The notes under the pieces are model-generated. The model ran no database searches. It worked only from the letters and a program-made list of their open reading frames with translations, and was not told the origin of the DNA. The position numbers were made by a program, and so were the translations under genes. A stretch of DNA of 64,000 nucleotides from Hyphomicrobiaceae bacterium (lineage in GTDB: Bacteria; Pseudomonadota; Alphaproteobacteria; Rhizobiales; Hyphomicrobiaceae). Positions 8,769 to 18,686 of this stretch are shown in pieces. The stretch covers positions 49,076 through 113,075 of the forward strand of contig WBUN01000008.1 of the NCBI GenBank assembly GCA_008933705.1. The letters run 5' to 3'. Positions within the stretch are counted from its first letter, which is position 1. Every line of letters begins with the position of its first letter.

Positions 8769-10187
8769 GTGACCAAGACTCCAGCCAGCGACGCCAACAA
8801 GATGTGGGGCGGCCGCTTCTCCATGTCGCCAGCCGAGATCATGCAGGAGATAAACGCCTCGATCGGCTTCGACAAGGCTTTGGCACCGCAGGATGTCCGC
8901 GCCTCGAAGGCGCACGCTGCCATGCTGGCTGCGCAAGGCATCATCTCGAAGGACGACGCCCGCAAGATCACCGCCGGTCTCGACCGCATCCTTGGCGAGA
9001 TCGAGGCGGGCACCTTCGAGTTTTCACGGGCGCTCGAGGACGTGCATATGAACGTCGAAAGCCGGCTGAAGCAGCTGGTCGGCGATCCGGCCGGCCGTCT
9101 GCATACGGCCCGCTCGCGCAATGACCAGGTTGCGACCGACTTCCGGCTTTTCGTGCGCGACTGGATCGATGGCGCGGAGGCCGCACTCGCCGATCTGCAG
9201 CTTGCCCTCGCCCGCAAGGCCGACGCGCACTGTGACCTCGTCATGCCGGGCTTCACGCACCTGCAGCCGGCGCAACCGGTGACGTTCGGCCATCACCTGC
9301 TGGCCTATGTCGAGATGCTGGGGCGCGACCGCGGCCGGCTGGCCGATGCGAGGAAGCGGCTCAACGAATGCCCGCTCGGTGCCGCTGCGTTGGCCGGCAC
9401 CTCCTTTCCCATCGATCGGCACATGACCGCGGAGGCGCTAGGCTTCGACCGGCCTGCCGCCAACTCGCTCGACGCGGTCTCGGACCGCGACTTTGTGCTG
9501 GAAACGCTGGCGGCCGCGGCCATCACGGCGGTGCACCTTTCGCGCTTCGCCGAGGAGATCGTCATCTGGCTGACGCCCCAGTTCGCCTTCGTGCGCCTCT
9601 CGGACCGCTTCACCACCGGCTCCTCGATCATGCCGCAAAAGCGCAATCCGGATGCAGCCGAGCTTGTGCGCGCCAAGGTCGGGCGCATCGCCGCCGCTTT
9701 CCAGTCGCTGCTGGTCGTCATGAAGGGTCTGCCGCTGACCTATTCCAAGGACATGCAGGAGGACAAGGAGGTGACCTTCGATGCCCTGGCGAGCCTGCGG
9801 CTTGCCATCTCCGCCATGACGGGCATCGTGGAGGATCTTAAGCCCAATGCCGCGGCGATGGGGGAGGCCGCAGGCAGCGGTTTTTCCACCGCGACCGATC
9901 TCGCCGATTGGATCGTACGCAGCCTTGGCCTGCCTTTCCGCGACGCTCATCACATCACCGGCCGCATTGTCGCTGCCGCCGAATCCAGCGGCGTCGCCCT
10001 CGACAGGCTGCCCCTGGAAGTGATGCGGGAGATGCACCCCGGGATCACCGAGGACGTCTACTCGGTTCTTTCCGTCCGCAACTCGGTCAAGAGCCGTGCG
10101 AGCTATGGGGGAACCGCGCCACAGAACGTGCGCAAAATGGCCCGCGCCTGGATAAAGCGGTTGGAAAAGGCGCCGCGGAAGGGCTAG
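8769..10187 (+). CDS. argH: Argininosuccinate lyase
   Basis: Cytosolic enzyme that splits argininosuccinate into arginine and fumarate, the last step of arginine synthesis. Length 472 residues, as usual. Seen: MWGGRFS near the N-terminus, HMNVESRL, the substrate-binding [27 protein letters not shown], and the fumarase-superfamily signature [12 protein letters not shown] near residues 285-296. The start codon is GTG (8769), read as [15 protein letters not shown]. It is followed by a small lipoprotein gene and lysA on the same strand, so arginine and lysine end-steps may share a transcript. Confidence 0.97.
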   Translation: MTKTPASDANKMWGGRFSMSPAEIMQEINASIGFDKALAPQDVRASKAHAAMLAAQGIISKDDARKITAGLDRILGEIEAGTFEFSRALEDVHMNVESRLKQLVGDPAGRLHTARSRNDQVATDFRLFVRDWIDGAEAALADLQLALARKADAHCDLVMPGFTHLQPAQPVTFGHHLLAYVEMLGRDRGRLADARKRLNECPLGAAALAGTSFPIDRHMTAEALGFDRPAANSLDAVSDRDFVLETLAAAAITAVHLSRFAEEIVIWLTPQFAFVRLSDRFTTGSSIMPQKRNPDAAELVRAKVGRIAAAFQSLLVVMKGLPLTYSKDMQEDKEVTFDALASLRLAISAMTGIVEDLKPNAAAMGEAAGSGFSTATDLADWIVRSLGLPFRDAHHITGRIVAAAESSGVALDRLPLEVMREMHPGITEDVYSVLSVRNSVKSRASYGGTAPQNVRKMARAWIKRLEKAPRKG

Positions 10188-10275
10188 AAGTACGTTTGGC
10201 GGACCTTGAGACAGCGGCCTGTTTCAAGGGACGTGCTGTTTTGCGGTATCTGAACTAGGTTCAGCAAGGTTGATA

Positions 10276-10473
10276 ATGCACAGCCGTCCGAAGCTTGGCG
10301 TAGTGGCCGCCCTTCTCGTGCTGGGTGCGCTCGGCCTGTCCGGCTGCGGCGTGCGCGGCTCGCTGGAAGCGCCGCCCGACGCCAAGGTGGAAACCGGCAA
10401 TGCCAACCCAGGGCAGACCGGTCAGACGCCTGGGCAGCACAAACCGTCAATTCTCGACCCGATTCTCCGCTGA
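10276..10473 (+). CDS. lptM: Small LptM-like lipoprotein
   Basis: A 65-residue lipoprotein. The signal peptide LGVVAALLVLGALGLSGC ends in the lipobox LSGC at about residue 23, and the mature part is short and Pro/Gly/Asp-rich. The ATG at 10276 is preferred over a TTG six bases upstream. A tiny lipoprotein between argH and lysA is a conserved arrangement in many proteobacteria (LptM, formerly YifL, which assists LPS-transport protein LptD). The symbol rests on position, size and lipobox, not on a strong sequence motif. Confidence 0.75.
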   Translation: MHSRPKLGVVAALLVLGALGLSGCGVRGSLEAPPDAKVETGNANPGQTGQTPGQHKPSILDPILR

Positions 10474-10483
10474 CGCCTAACCC

Positions 10484-11746
10484 ATGCACCACTTTGGTTA
10501 CCGCGGCGGTGTCCTCCACGCGGAGGGCGTAAGCTTGGCCCGCATCGCGGATGAGGTCGGGACCCCGTTCTATTGTTATTCGACGGCGACGCTGGAGCGC
10601 CATTACCGGGTGCTTGCGGATGCGTTCGCCGGTCTCGACACGCTCATCTGCTACGCCCTCAAGGCCAACTCAAATCAAGCCGTGATCAGGACGCTGGCGA
10701 AGCTGGGCGCCGGCATGGACGTCGTCTCGGAAGGGGAGCTGCGCCGCGCCAGAGCGGCCGGCGTCGACGGCGCCAAGATCATCTTTGCCGGCGTCGGCAA
10801 GACGCGCGCCGAGATGGCCTATGCGCTCAAGGAAGGCATCCTCGGCTTCAATGTGGAGTCCGAGCCGGAGCTGGAAGCACTCAGCGAGGTAGCCAGTAAC
10901 CTTGGTGCGACCGCGCGCATTGCGCTGCGCGTCAACCCCGACGTCGATGCCAAGACGCATGCCAAGATTTCCACCGGCAAGGCCGAGAACAAGTTCGGCA
11001 TTCCCTATGATGACGCGCTACGCCTCTACGCCAAGGCCGCCACGCTGCCCGGCATCAAGGTTGCCGGCATCCATATGCACATCGGCAGCCAGATCACGGA
11101 GATGCAGCCCTTCCGCGATGCCTTCACCCTCATGCGTGAGCTGGCGCAGGCGCTGCGCGGTGCGGGCCATGCGCTCGAGCACCTTGACCTTGGCGGCGGA
11201 CTCGGCGTGCCCTACACCAGCACTGCGCCGCCAGGCCCAGAAGTCTACGCGGCCGTTGTCCGCGAGACCGTGGGCGATCTCGGCCTCAAGCTCTGCCTCG
11301 AGCCGGGGCGCATGATCGTCGCCAACGCCGGCATCCTGGTCTCGCGCGTCATCTACTCAAAGGCCGGCCGCGACAAGACCTTCACCATTGTCGATGCGGC
11401 CATGAACGATTTGATCCGCCCGACCTTGTATGAAGCCCATCACGAGATCTGGCCGGTATGGGAAGCGCTCGGCGGCAAAGAGCTCGTGGCGCAGGACGTG
11501 GTCGGCCCCGTGTGCGAGACCGGCGACTACCTGGCGCTCGATCGCAGGCTGCCGCCTTTCGCCGCCGGCGATCTCCTCGCCTTCATGACGGCCGGCGCCT
11601 ACGGTGCCACCATGTCCTCGACTTACAATACGCGCCTGCTGGTGCCCGAGGTGCTCGTAAAGGGCGACGAGTACGCCATCGTCCGCCCACGCACCACGTT
11701 CGACGACCTGATTGGGCAGGACAAGCTGCCGAAGTGGCTGACCTAG
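10484..11746 (+). CDS. lysA: Diaminopimelate decarboxylase
   Basis: PLP-dependent fold-III decarboxylase converting meso-DAP to lysine, 420 residues. The PLP lysine is Lys60 in CYALKANSN. HMHIGSQI, LDLGGGLGVPY and EPGRMIVANAG mark the barrel. The cofactor- and substrate-site GPVCETGDYLA lies near residue 340, and GAYGATMSSTYNTR near 370. It starts 10 nt after the small lipoprotein gene and so is probably translated from the same mRNA as argH. With dapD and dapE nearby, most of the distinctive late lysine pathway sits within 8 kb. Confidence 0.97.
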   Translation: MHHFGYRGGVLHAEGVSLARIADEVGTPFYCYSTATLERHYRVLADAFAGLDTLICYALKANSNQAVIRTLAKLGAGMDVVSEGELRRARAAGVDGAKIIFAGVGKTRAEMAYALKEGILGFNVESEPELEALSEVASNLGATARIALRVNPDVDAKTHAKISTGKAENKFGIPYDDALRLYAKAATLPGIKVAGIHMHIGSQITEMQPFRDAFTLMRELAQALRGAGHALEHLDLGGGLGVPYTSTAPPGPEVYAAVVRETVGDLGLKLCLEPGRMIVANAGILVSRVIYSKAGRDKTFTIVDAAMNDLIRPTLYEAHHEIWPVWEALGGKELVAQDVVGPVCETGDYLALDRRLPPFAAGDLLAFMTAGAYGATMSSTYNTRLLVPEVLVKGDEYAIVRPRTTFDDLIGQDKLPKWLT

Positions 11747-11917
11747 ACGCCGGCGAATCGTGCCGCGCCGCCCCGGGTCGCCATCGCCGCGCCATTGCCG
11801 TGACAGGAGCCGCTGCGACGCGGCTGGCAAACGCAGCCGTGTGGCGCGCTCCGTCGGACTGTTGCTCCTCGCATGCGGGATGAACGCGAGCGCCTAAGCG
11901 CAGTAATTCGCCAGGGA

Positions 11918-12010
11918 AAACTCAACTTGAGTTTGACCGCGTGTATTCTTGGAAATATTTCAGTTGAATAGTCTAGCGGCGCGACCGCCAAGTTGAGTTT
12001 GGCCTATAAT
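11918..12010 (+). promoter_or_regulatory. Promoter region with palindrome and repeated half-sites upstream of the Ala-rich gene
   Basis: The 313-nt gap 11747-12059 holds no convincing gene but does hold regulatory-looking DNA. There is a perfect 17-bp palindrome AAACTCAACTTGAGTTT at 11918-11934. The 12-mer TTGAGTTTGRCC occurs at 11927-11938 and again at 11993-12004. A possible promoter is TTGACC (11933-11938), 17 nt, TATTTC (11956-11961); a second candidate -10, TATAAT, is at 12005-12010. The palindrome overlaps the first -35, as an operator would. The regulator is unknown. Confidence 0.5.
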
Positions 12011-12059
12011 ACTGCGCCTATTCTGCGTGTGTGGCCAACCAAAAACGAAGGGAACGAAC

Positions 12060-12914
12060 ATGGAACTGCAAGATCAGCGGATCGCCTGCCTGCGAATGGC
12101 TATCGAAATGGGGTGCAAGCCCGATGCCGTCGTCGGGATGGCCGGCGAGTTGATGGACTTCGTCATGAACGGTGCGCCGGCCCCAGCAAAGTCAATGCCT
12201 GCCGAGCCAGCCGCGAGCAGCATCGCCGCCTGCGGCACCGTCCTCCCGATTTCAGAGACAGCAGATCTGACGCTGGATCTGGCGCTGGCCCAGCCGCCGG
12301 CCGCGCCTGTGGCGGCCGACGAAGGCGAGGCCGGAGGGACTATCGCCACCGCCGACCCGGTGGGAACGGATGCGCCGGTTGAGGCTCTTTCCGAAGCCGC
12401 ACAGTCGCCCGGTGAAGCCGTGGCTGCTGCTCAGATTGCCGAGGTGCCAGCGACGGAGCCCGCGCTCGCAGAGCTCGCAACGGTCGAGACATCGTCGCAG
12501 GCCGCGGTTTCGGGCAATCCGCCGACGGACGCACCGGGCGGCGAGGTACAAGCCACGCCTCAAGCGGCCACGGAAGTCCCGCAGGCCGAAGCGCTACCTG
12601 TGGCATCGGATCAGCCGTCGGCGGCCGAGCCGACAGCGGCAGAGCCCGCAGCGTCCGCGGCCGCTGCCGAACACTCCACCCCTCTTCCAGCGACGTCGGA
12701 ATCCGCAAGCTCTGCTCAGCCAGAGGTGGCGGTGCCGTCCGCGGAGGCCGCGTCGGTGCAAGCGGGAGAGGGAGCGGTCGAGCAGCCCGCGGCTCCGGCA
12801 GCGAGAGGTACGGAGGCCGCATCCAGCGAAGGAGGATCGCCGATGCCCCCGCCGGTCGTGACCAACGGGGCAGGGCAGAGCAACGCTGCGGGTGCTGCCG
12901 GCTCAACGAACTGA
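12060..12914 (+). CDS. Ala/Pro/Glu-rich low-complexity protein of unknown function
   Basis: Hypothetical protein of 284 residues. The first 40 residues look folded and amphipathic (MELQDQRIACLRMAIEMGCK, then PDAVVGMAGELMDFVMNG). Almost all the rest is a disordered, acidic run rich in Ala, Pro, Glu, Ser, Thr and Val, ending in GAAGSTN, with no signal peptide, membrane segment or Cys pair after the N-terminal domain. ATG 12060 is preceded by AAGGGA at 12048-12053; a GTG at 12027 is less likely. Long Ala-rich tails are prone to false ORF calls in GC-rich DNA, but the start signals and the palindromic promoter favour a real gene. Function unknown. Confidence 0.65.
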   Translation: MELQDQRIACLRMAIEMGCKPDAVVGMAGELMDFVMNGAPAPAKSMPAEPAASSIAACGTVLPISETADLTLDLALAQPPAAPVAADEGEAGGTIATADPVGTDAPVEALSEAAQSPGEAVAAAQIAEVPATEPALAELATVETSSQAAVSGNPPTDAPGGEVQATPQAATEVPQAEALPVASDQPSAAEPTAAEPAASAAAAEHSTPLPATSESASSAQPEVAVPSAEAASVQAGEGAVEQPAAPAARGTEAASSEGGSPMPPPVVTNGAGQSNAAGAAGSTN

Positions 12915-12991
12915 AATTCCTTCCTCGAGCCCCCTCATCGCGAACCGAACTGGTCGTGAGTCGGCCAGTTCGGACCGGGCCATGCATGTGA

Positions 12992-13414
12992 TCATCCGCG
13001 CCGGTACGGGTAGCAGCGGGTACGATCGAGCGTCAGCCCGAAGTGTTCTCCGAGAGTCTCTATCGCCTCGCCGTAATCGATGAAAGGATCACTGTTGCCG
13101 GCGCCGACAATGATCGGCCGGAACGACCTGTCATCCTTTCCCCCTGGCGGCAGCATGGCTGTCACCAGCGCCCTTCCTTCGCCATCGCGCAGCGTCAGGA
13201 ACAGCGGCATCACCCGCTGGATGTGCGCCTTGAGGCCGATGTTCTGCTCGATAACGCGCCCGGGCGGCGGCACGTAGCTTGCTGCGGCTTCCTCGTACGC
13301 TTGCTTGAAATGCTTCTCGACGGCGTGGTTCATGTCCCGTGATTCGAATGCCGCTTCCGTCGCGGTCTCGATGCGAAACCAGGTGTTCGGCGGGGCGTCG
13401 CACACAAACTGCAT
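12992..13414 (-). CDS. Conserved-looking hypothetical protein
   Basis: A 140-residue cytosolic protein I do not recognise. It has no signal peptide or membrane segment. Segments that look folded are WFRIETATEAAFESRDMNHA, then a helical AVEKHFKQAYEEAAASYV, a strand-rich middle ending MPLFLTLRDGEGRALVTAML, and a C-terminal IDYGEAIETLGEHFGLTLDR. GAGG lies 9 nt upstream of the ATG at 13414. Codon third positions are strongly G/C, as in neighbouring real genes. It stands alone on the minus strand. No function is proposed. Confidence 0.6.
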   Translation of the reverse strand: MQFVCDAPPNTWFRIETATEAAFESRDMNHAVEKHFKQAYEEAAASYVPPPGRVIEQNIGLKAHIQRVMPLFLTLRDGEGRALVTAMLPPGGKDDRSFRPIIVGAGNSDPFIDYGEAIETLGEHFGLTLDRTRCYPYRRG

Positions 13415-13562
13415 CCATCGCGCCTCGGTGTTTCGTTGAAGCGATTAAAGGCGTTGCTCATGGCGGAAATCGAGGCCGCGCTTCCTCGATGAACCGTGCA
13501 TGCCCGCCCGCCCTGAGCAAGCGGGCGAAACTCACCGATCGACATTGCGTCGCTGTCCGCTG

Positions 13563-13892
13563 CTACATGCAGCGGTCTTCGTAGCGTTCGCAGGACCAGC
13601 GATGGCCGTCTTCACAGCGGTACAGCAGCCTGCCGCAATAGGAGTCGCGGCTGTAGCGGCGCCGACCTTCAGCACGAGCGGCCTCGCTCAGGATAATCGC
13701 GGTGCCGAGGATGCCAAGGCCGATGCCGATGTTGCGGCCGGTGCGGTCTTTGATCCGCGTGACGTTGGTTTCGGGAGCGGTCGCCGTGGACGCGCCGGAG
13801 AATATGCCGAGACCGTGGGCCGAGGCGTTGGTGGTCGCGGCCAGGGACAGAGCGCATGCGAGCGCAACGACGGTACGCGATTGGAATTTCAT
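13563..13892 (-). CDS. Small exported glycine-rich protein
   Basis: A 109-residue protein with a clear Sec signal (MKFQSRTVVALACALSLAATTNASA). A glycine-rich hydrophobic stretch (GRNIGIGLGILGTAIILSEAA) follows, then an Arg-rich C-terminal end with four cysteines (YCGRLLYRCEDGHRWSCERYEDRCM) that could form two disulfides in the periplasm. GGGAGGA precedes the ATG at 13892 at good spacing, so this start is preferred over one 60 nt upstream. The family is not recognised; small Cys-rich exported proteins like this are frequent in Rhizobiales. Confidence 0.72.
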   Translation of the reverse strand: MKFQSRTVVALACALSLAATTNASAHGLGIFSGASTATAPETNVTRIKDRTGRNIGIGLGILGTAIILSEAARAEGRRRYSRDSYCGRLLYRCEDGHRWSCERYEDRCM

Positions 13893-14071
13893 GGGGTTCC
13901 TCCCTGATGATTGCCCGTCCGCCGACAGCGCGGCTGGGACGCTCGTACACATCGTGGCCCGATGATGATGGCGGTATTCAGTCTAACAGTGGACCGGACC
14001 GTCACAAGAGATATTGCGGTGGTGCCGGCACGGCGTGTGAGTGCCAGTCCGCACAACTTGCGAGGGTCGAC

Positions 14072-14668
14072 CTATACGGCGATGTCATCCATGGGGATGG
14101 GCTTGTAGCCACAAACGGCATCCATGGGAGCTGGCACCGAAATCGCGTCGCTGTAGAGCGTTCCTTCGTGAAAAAAATACGTGATCGTCGTTTGATAGGC
14201 ACCGATCAGGGGGTGCTCGACCGTCTGCAGGACGCTGCGCGTGGTCGTGACGACACTGGCGATCTCCTTGTTTGCAATGGCTCTCTGCAGAGGCTTGTCG
14301 TCGAGCATCTCCTGCAGCACGCCACACGCAATGCCGACGAGATCGCGCCCGACCCATTGCGTCACCGACGGCCTCTTGGCGATCGCCGGGCTCGACAGCG
14401 CCTGCAGCCGGAGGTTTTGGGTGCGCGAGAGAGCCCGCGGCGCGGGACAATGCCTGACGGATGAAGCGAGGCTGCGCAACAGCATTCCCGTCGGTTCCCA
14501 CCCCAGGTCCCTCAGCCGCTTCTGCTGCTCGAGGCTGGGCTTGTCATCGCCGCGCTCCCATCGCGAAATCGTGCGCTGCGAGACGCCGAACATGGCGGCC
14601 AGCCGTTCTTGTGTCAGCCCATGCCGAACCCTGTAGAGCCTCACGAGCTCACGCCAGTTTTCGGGCAT
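14072..14668 (-). CDS. XRE-family transcriptional regulator with unknown C-terminal domain
   Basis: DNA-binding regulator of about 198 residues. Residues 1-55 form a Cro/CI helix-turn-helix (LVRLYRVRHGLTQERLAAMF, then GVSQRTISRWERGDDKPSLEQQKRLRDLG). The remaining 130 residues are not recognised and may be a ligand-sensing domain. ATG 14668 is preferred because GGGGG stands just before it; a GTG at 14677 is possible. Its promoter overlaps, face to face, a promoter for a structured RNA on the plus strand, with an inverted repeat GACG-N6-CGTC (14699-14712) in the shared DNA. Autoregulation and control of the RNA are therefore likely, by inference. Confidence 0.85.
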   Translation of the reverse strand: MPENWRELVRLYRVRHGLTQERLAAMFGVSQRTISRWERGDDKPSLEQQKRLRDLGWEPTGMLLRSLASSVRHCPAPRALSRTQNLRLQALSSPAIAKRPSVTQWVGRDLVGIACGVLQEMLDDKPLQRAIANKEIASVVTTTRSVLQTVEHPLIGAYQTTITYFFHEGTLYSDAISVPAPMDAVCGYKPIPMDDIAV

Positions 14669-14686
14669 TTCCCCCACCCCTGAAGC

Positions 14687-14732
14687 TAGACGCCTTTAGA
14701 CGTTGATACGTCCGCGAGGCCTTGCTTACAAC
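14687..14732. promoter_or_regulatory. Face-to-face overlapping promoters with operator between XRE gene and RNA candidate
   Basis: Plus strand: -35 TTGATA (14703-14708) and -10 TACAAC (14727-14732), spacing 18. Minus strand: -35 TTGTAA (14731-14726), 17 nt, -10 TATCAA (14708-14703), pointing at the XRE gene. The inverted repeat GACG-TTGATA-CGTC (14699-14712) is centred on the shared hexamer. TAGACG is repeated at 14687-14692 and 14697-14702, 10 bp apart, one helix turn. A bound regulator would cover both promoters. Confidence 0.5.
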
Positions 14733-14737
14733 CGGAC

Positions 14738-14917
14738 CGTGACCGTTTTCGGACTGACGCGAGAGGGCGTCGACGCAAGACGGTCACGCGCCTGACCGGC
14801 GTGCCCACCTAAGGGTTGGGCAATCGTCCAAGCGCCGTGGAGCACCCCCCGGTTGCTTCGCGGCGTGCCATGCGGGGAAGGGACCATTGGGGGTGTTGCC
14901 TCCCAATGGTCCTTTTT
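14738..14917 (+). ncRNA. Candidate structured small RNA (about 180 nt)
   Basis: No protein-coding frame is convincing on the plus strand here, yet the DNA folds strongly and ends in an intrinsic terminator. Stems in order: CGTGACCGT (14738-14746) with ACGGTCACG (14780-14788), enclosing GACGC (14756-14760)/GCGTC (14767-14771); TGCCCA (14802-14807)/TGGGCA (14817-14822); CGCCG (14833-14837)/CGGCG (14861-14865) with inner AGCA/TGCT; then the terminator stem. A plausible promoter ends just before the first stem. No known RNA family was recognised. It occupies most of the 347-nt gap between the XRE gene and the next gene. Confidence 0.5.
14881..14917 (+). terminator. Rho-independent terminator
   Basis: Perfect 11-bp stem GGACCATTGGG (14881-14891) and CCCAATGGTCC (14902-14912) followed at once by TTTTT (14913-14917). 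The T-run is only on the plus strand, so it ends a plus-strand transcript. No plus-strand gene lies upstream, which is the main argument for the RNA candidate. Confidence 0.85.
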
Positions 14918-15015
14918 CGGAGAACGACCTTGGATCCTTCCATCTGCAGGGCAAGCGCGGCGGTGGTCGGTCGCGCCGTTGTCTGCGCTCTCGCCTTCCA
15001 CCTGCTGCGGCTCCG

Positions 15016-15267
15016 ATGATCGACGAACAAGCTGCAAGGGCGGCAGCCTGGCACATCTTTGACCGGCATTTTCGCTCCGACGGCAAGCTCGACAAGGTCG
15101 GCATGCTCGGATCGGCATTGCCTCGGGATGCGGCGGTGCTGCGCAGCCTGCAGGCACTCTGCCTGGAGCAGGCGCGCCAGGCCCTGCAAGCTGGCCATCA
15201 CACGGAGGGGCGCCGCCTCGGCGATCTTGCGCGACAGCTGCGCAAACTTGCCGACGGGCCGCGATAG
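15016..15267 (+). CDS. Small hypothetical protein
   Basis: An 83-residue, mostly helical cytosolic protein starting MIDEQAARAAAWHIFDRHF and containing LRSLQALCLEQARQALQAGH. Third codon positions are strongly G/C, unlike the frame upstream of the ATG, which runs through the terminator; this is why the start is placed at 15016 although the frame is open from 14887. No good Shine-Dalgarno is visible. Family not recognised. It may be transcribed from a promoter in 14918-15015. Confidence 0.5.
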   Translation: MIDEQAARAAAWHIFDRHFRSDGKLDKVGMLGSALPRDAAVLRSLQALCLEQARQALQAGHHTEGRRLGDLARQLRKLADGPR

Positions 15268-17175
<1,908 letters not shown>

Positions 17176-17282
17176 TGTTCACCCCCGCCAATCTCCTAGC
17201 TTGCGCTCGACACGCCAATATCTCGATTCGTCGGCATCGGCCGTGTCGTGCCAGCCACTAACCCCAGCAAGGAGAGTGCAGC

Positions 17283-18635
17283 CTGCCGACCCAATCCCAT
17301 ACAAATCCCGTGCCGACGCTCGTGGCTGCGCTCGCCGTCTACCTGCGCCCGCGCGTTCTCGTTGTCCTGCTGCTCGGCTTTTCTGCCGGGCTGCCGCTGG
17401 CGCTTTCCGGCGAGACGCTGCGCGTGTGGATGGCCGACCGGGGCGTCGACCTCGGCACGATAGGGCTGCTGTCGCTCGCAGGACTGCCCTACACGATCAA
17501 GTTCCTGTGGGCGCCGATCGTTGATGCGCTTGATGTGCCGTGGCTGACACAGCGGCTCGGGCGGCGTCGCGGCTGGCTGGTTGCCTCGCAGCTCTTCCTG
17601 ATGGCGGCGATTGTCTTCCTCGGCACGCGCGATCCGGTGGGGGCACCGCTCCTTGTAGGCTTCGGTGCACTGCTGGTTGCCTTCGCCTCTGCCACCCAGG
17701 ACATCGTCATCGATGCCTATCGCGTGGAAAGCCTCAAGGCCGAGGAGCAGGCGGCCGGCATGGCAAGCTATGTCGCCGCCTACCGCGTCGGCATGCTCGC
17801 GTCCGGTGCGGGCGTCATTGGCCTCACCGCGTGGCTCGAGACGCGCGCTCTCGACAAGCTCGCCGTCTGGCCAATCGCCTTTGGCGTGGCGGCGGCTCTC
17901 GTGCTCGTCGGGCTTGCCGCAGTGCTGCTCGGCCGCGAGCCCGAGAGCAGGAACGCCGAGCTGCAGCCTGCCGGCCAGGCCAATGCAATGGGTCGCGTAT
18001 TCCACGCCGCCAAGGGTGCCTTCTCGGAGTTCCTTGCGCGCGATGCAGCGCTCGCCGTTCTGGCCTTCGTCATCCTCTATAAGCTGTGCGATGCCCTGGC
18101 CGGCGCCATGACGGCTCCGTTCGTGCTCTCGCTCGGCTACGACAAGGCGACATATGCCGCCATCGTCAAGGGTGTCGGGCTCGCCGCCCTGCTGATCGGC
18201 GGGTTTGCAGGTGGGGCAATGGCGAATGCGCTGTCGTTGTCGGCGGCGCTTTGGCTCGGCGCCGTCCTGCAGATGATGTCCAACCTGGCCTTCGTCTGGC
18301 TCGGGTTCCAGGCGGTGGGCCCGTGGGTGCTCGCCGTCGCTATCGTGTTCGAGAACTTCACCGGTGCCATCGGCACCGTGATCTTCGTCGCCTATCTCTC
18401 CGCGCTGTGCCGCAATCCCCTGCATACGGCAACGCAGTACGCGCTTCTGACCGCACTCGCCTCGACCGGGCGCACTCTGCTGTCATCGGGCACGGGTTTC
18501 ATCGCCCAATCGATCGGTTGGTCCGCGTTCTTCATCTCTACGGCGCTGGCGGCCTTGCCTGCATTGGCTTTGATGGCCTGGTTGCAGCGATGCGGGCACT
18601 TTCGTGTGCTCGCTGCAGGGCGTGAAGGCTCGTAA
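17283..18635 (+). CDS. ampG: AmpG-family muropeptide permease (MFS)
   Basis: Inner-membrane transporter that brings GlcNAc-anhydroMurNAc peptides from the periplasm back for peptidoglycan recycling. Twelve or so hydrophobic segments; family landmarks LLGFSAGLPLALSGETLRVW at the N-terminus, GLPYTIKFLWAPIVDAL, LGRRRGWLVASQ and FASATQDIVIDAYRVE. A GTG at 17310 would give 441 residues but has no ribosome site. AAGGAG at 17269-17274 stands 8 nt before an in-frame CTG at 17283, so I place the start there with moderate certainty. The link with dapE/dapD and lysA in the same window fits wall metabolism. Confidence 0.88.
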   Translation: MPTQSHTNPVPTLVAALAVYLRPRVLVVLLLGFSAGLPLALSGETLRVWMADRGVDLGTIGLLSLAGLPYTIKFLWAPIVDALDVPWLTQRLGRRRGWLVASQLFLMAAIVFLGTRDPVGAPLLVGFGALLVAFASATQDIVIDAYRVESLKAEEQAAGMASYVAAYRVGMLASGAGVIGLTAWLETRALDKLAVWPIAFGVAAALVLVGLAAVLLGREPESRNAELQPAGQANAMGRVFHAAKGAFSEFLARDAALAVLAFVILYKLCDALAGAMTAPFVLSLGYDKATYAAIVKGVGLAALLIGGFAGGAMANALSLSAALWLGAVLQMMSNLAFVWLGFQAVGPWVLAVAIVFENFTGAIGTVIFVAYLSALCRNPLHTATQYALLTALASTGRTLLSSGTGFIAQSIGWSAFFISTALAALPALALMAWLQRCGHFRVLAAGREGS

Positions 18636-18686
18636 GCCCGCTGCCATACTGGATTGGCGCAAAGGCAGCCGGCGCTCGGGCTGGCG

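Noticed and set aside
14461..14706. Plus-strand frame over the XRE gene
   Set aside because: Antisense to a clear helix-turn-helix coding region; no ribosome site.
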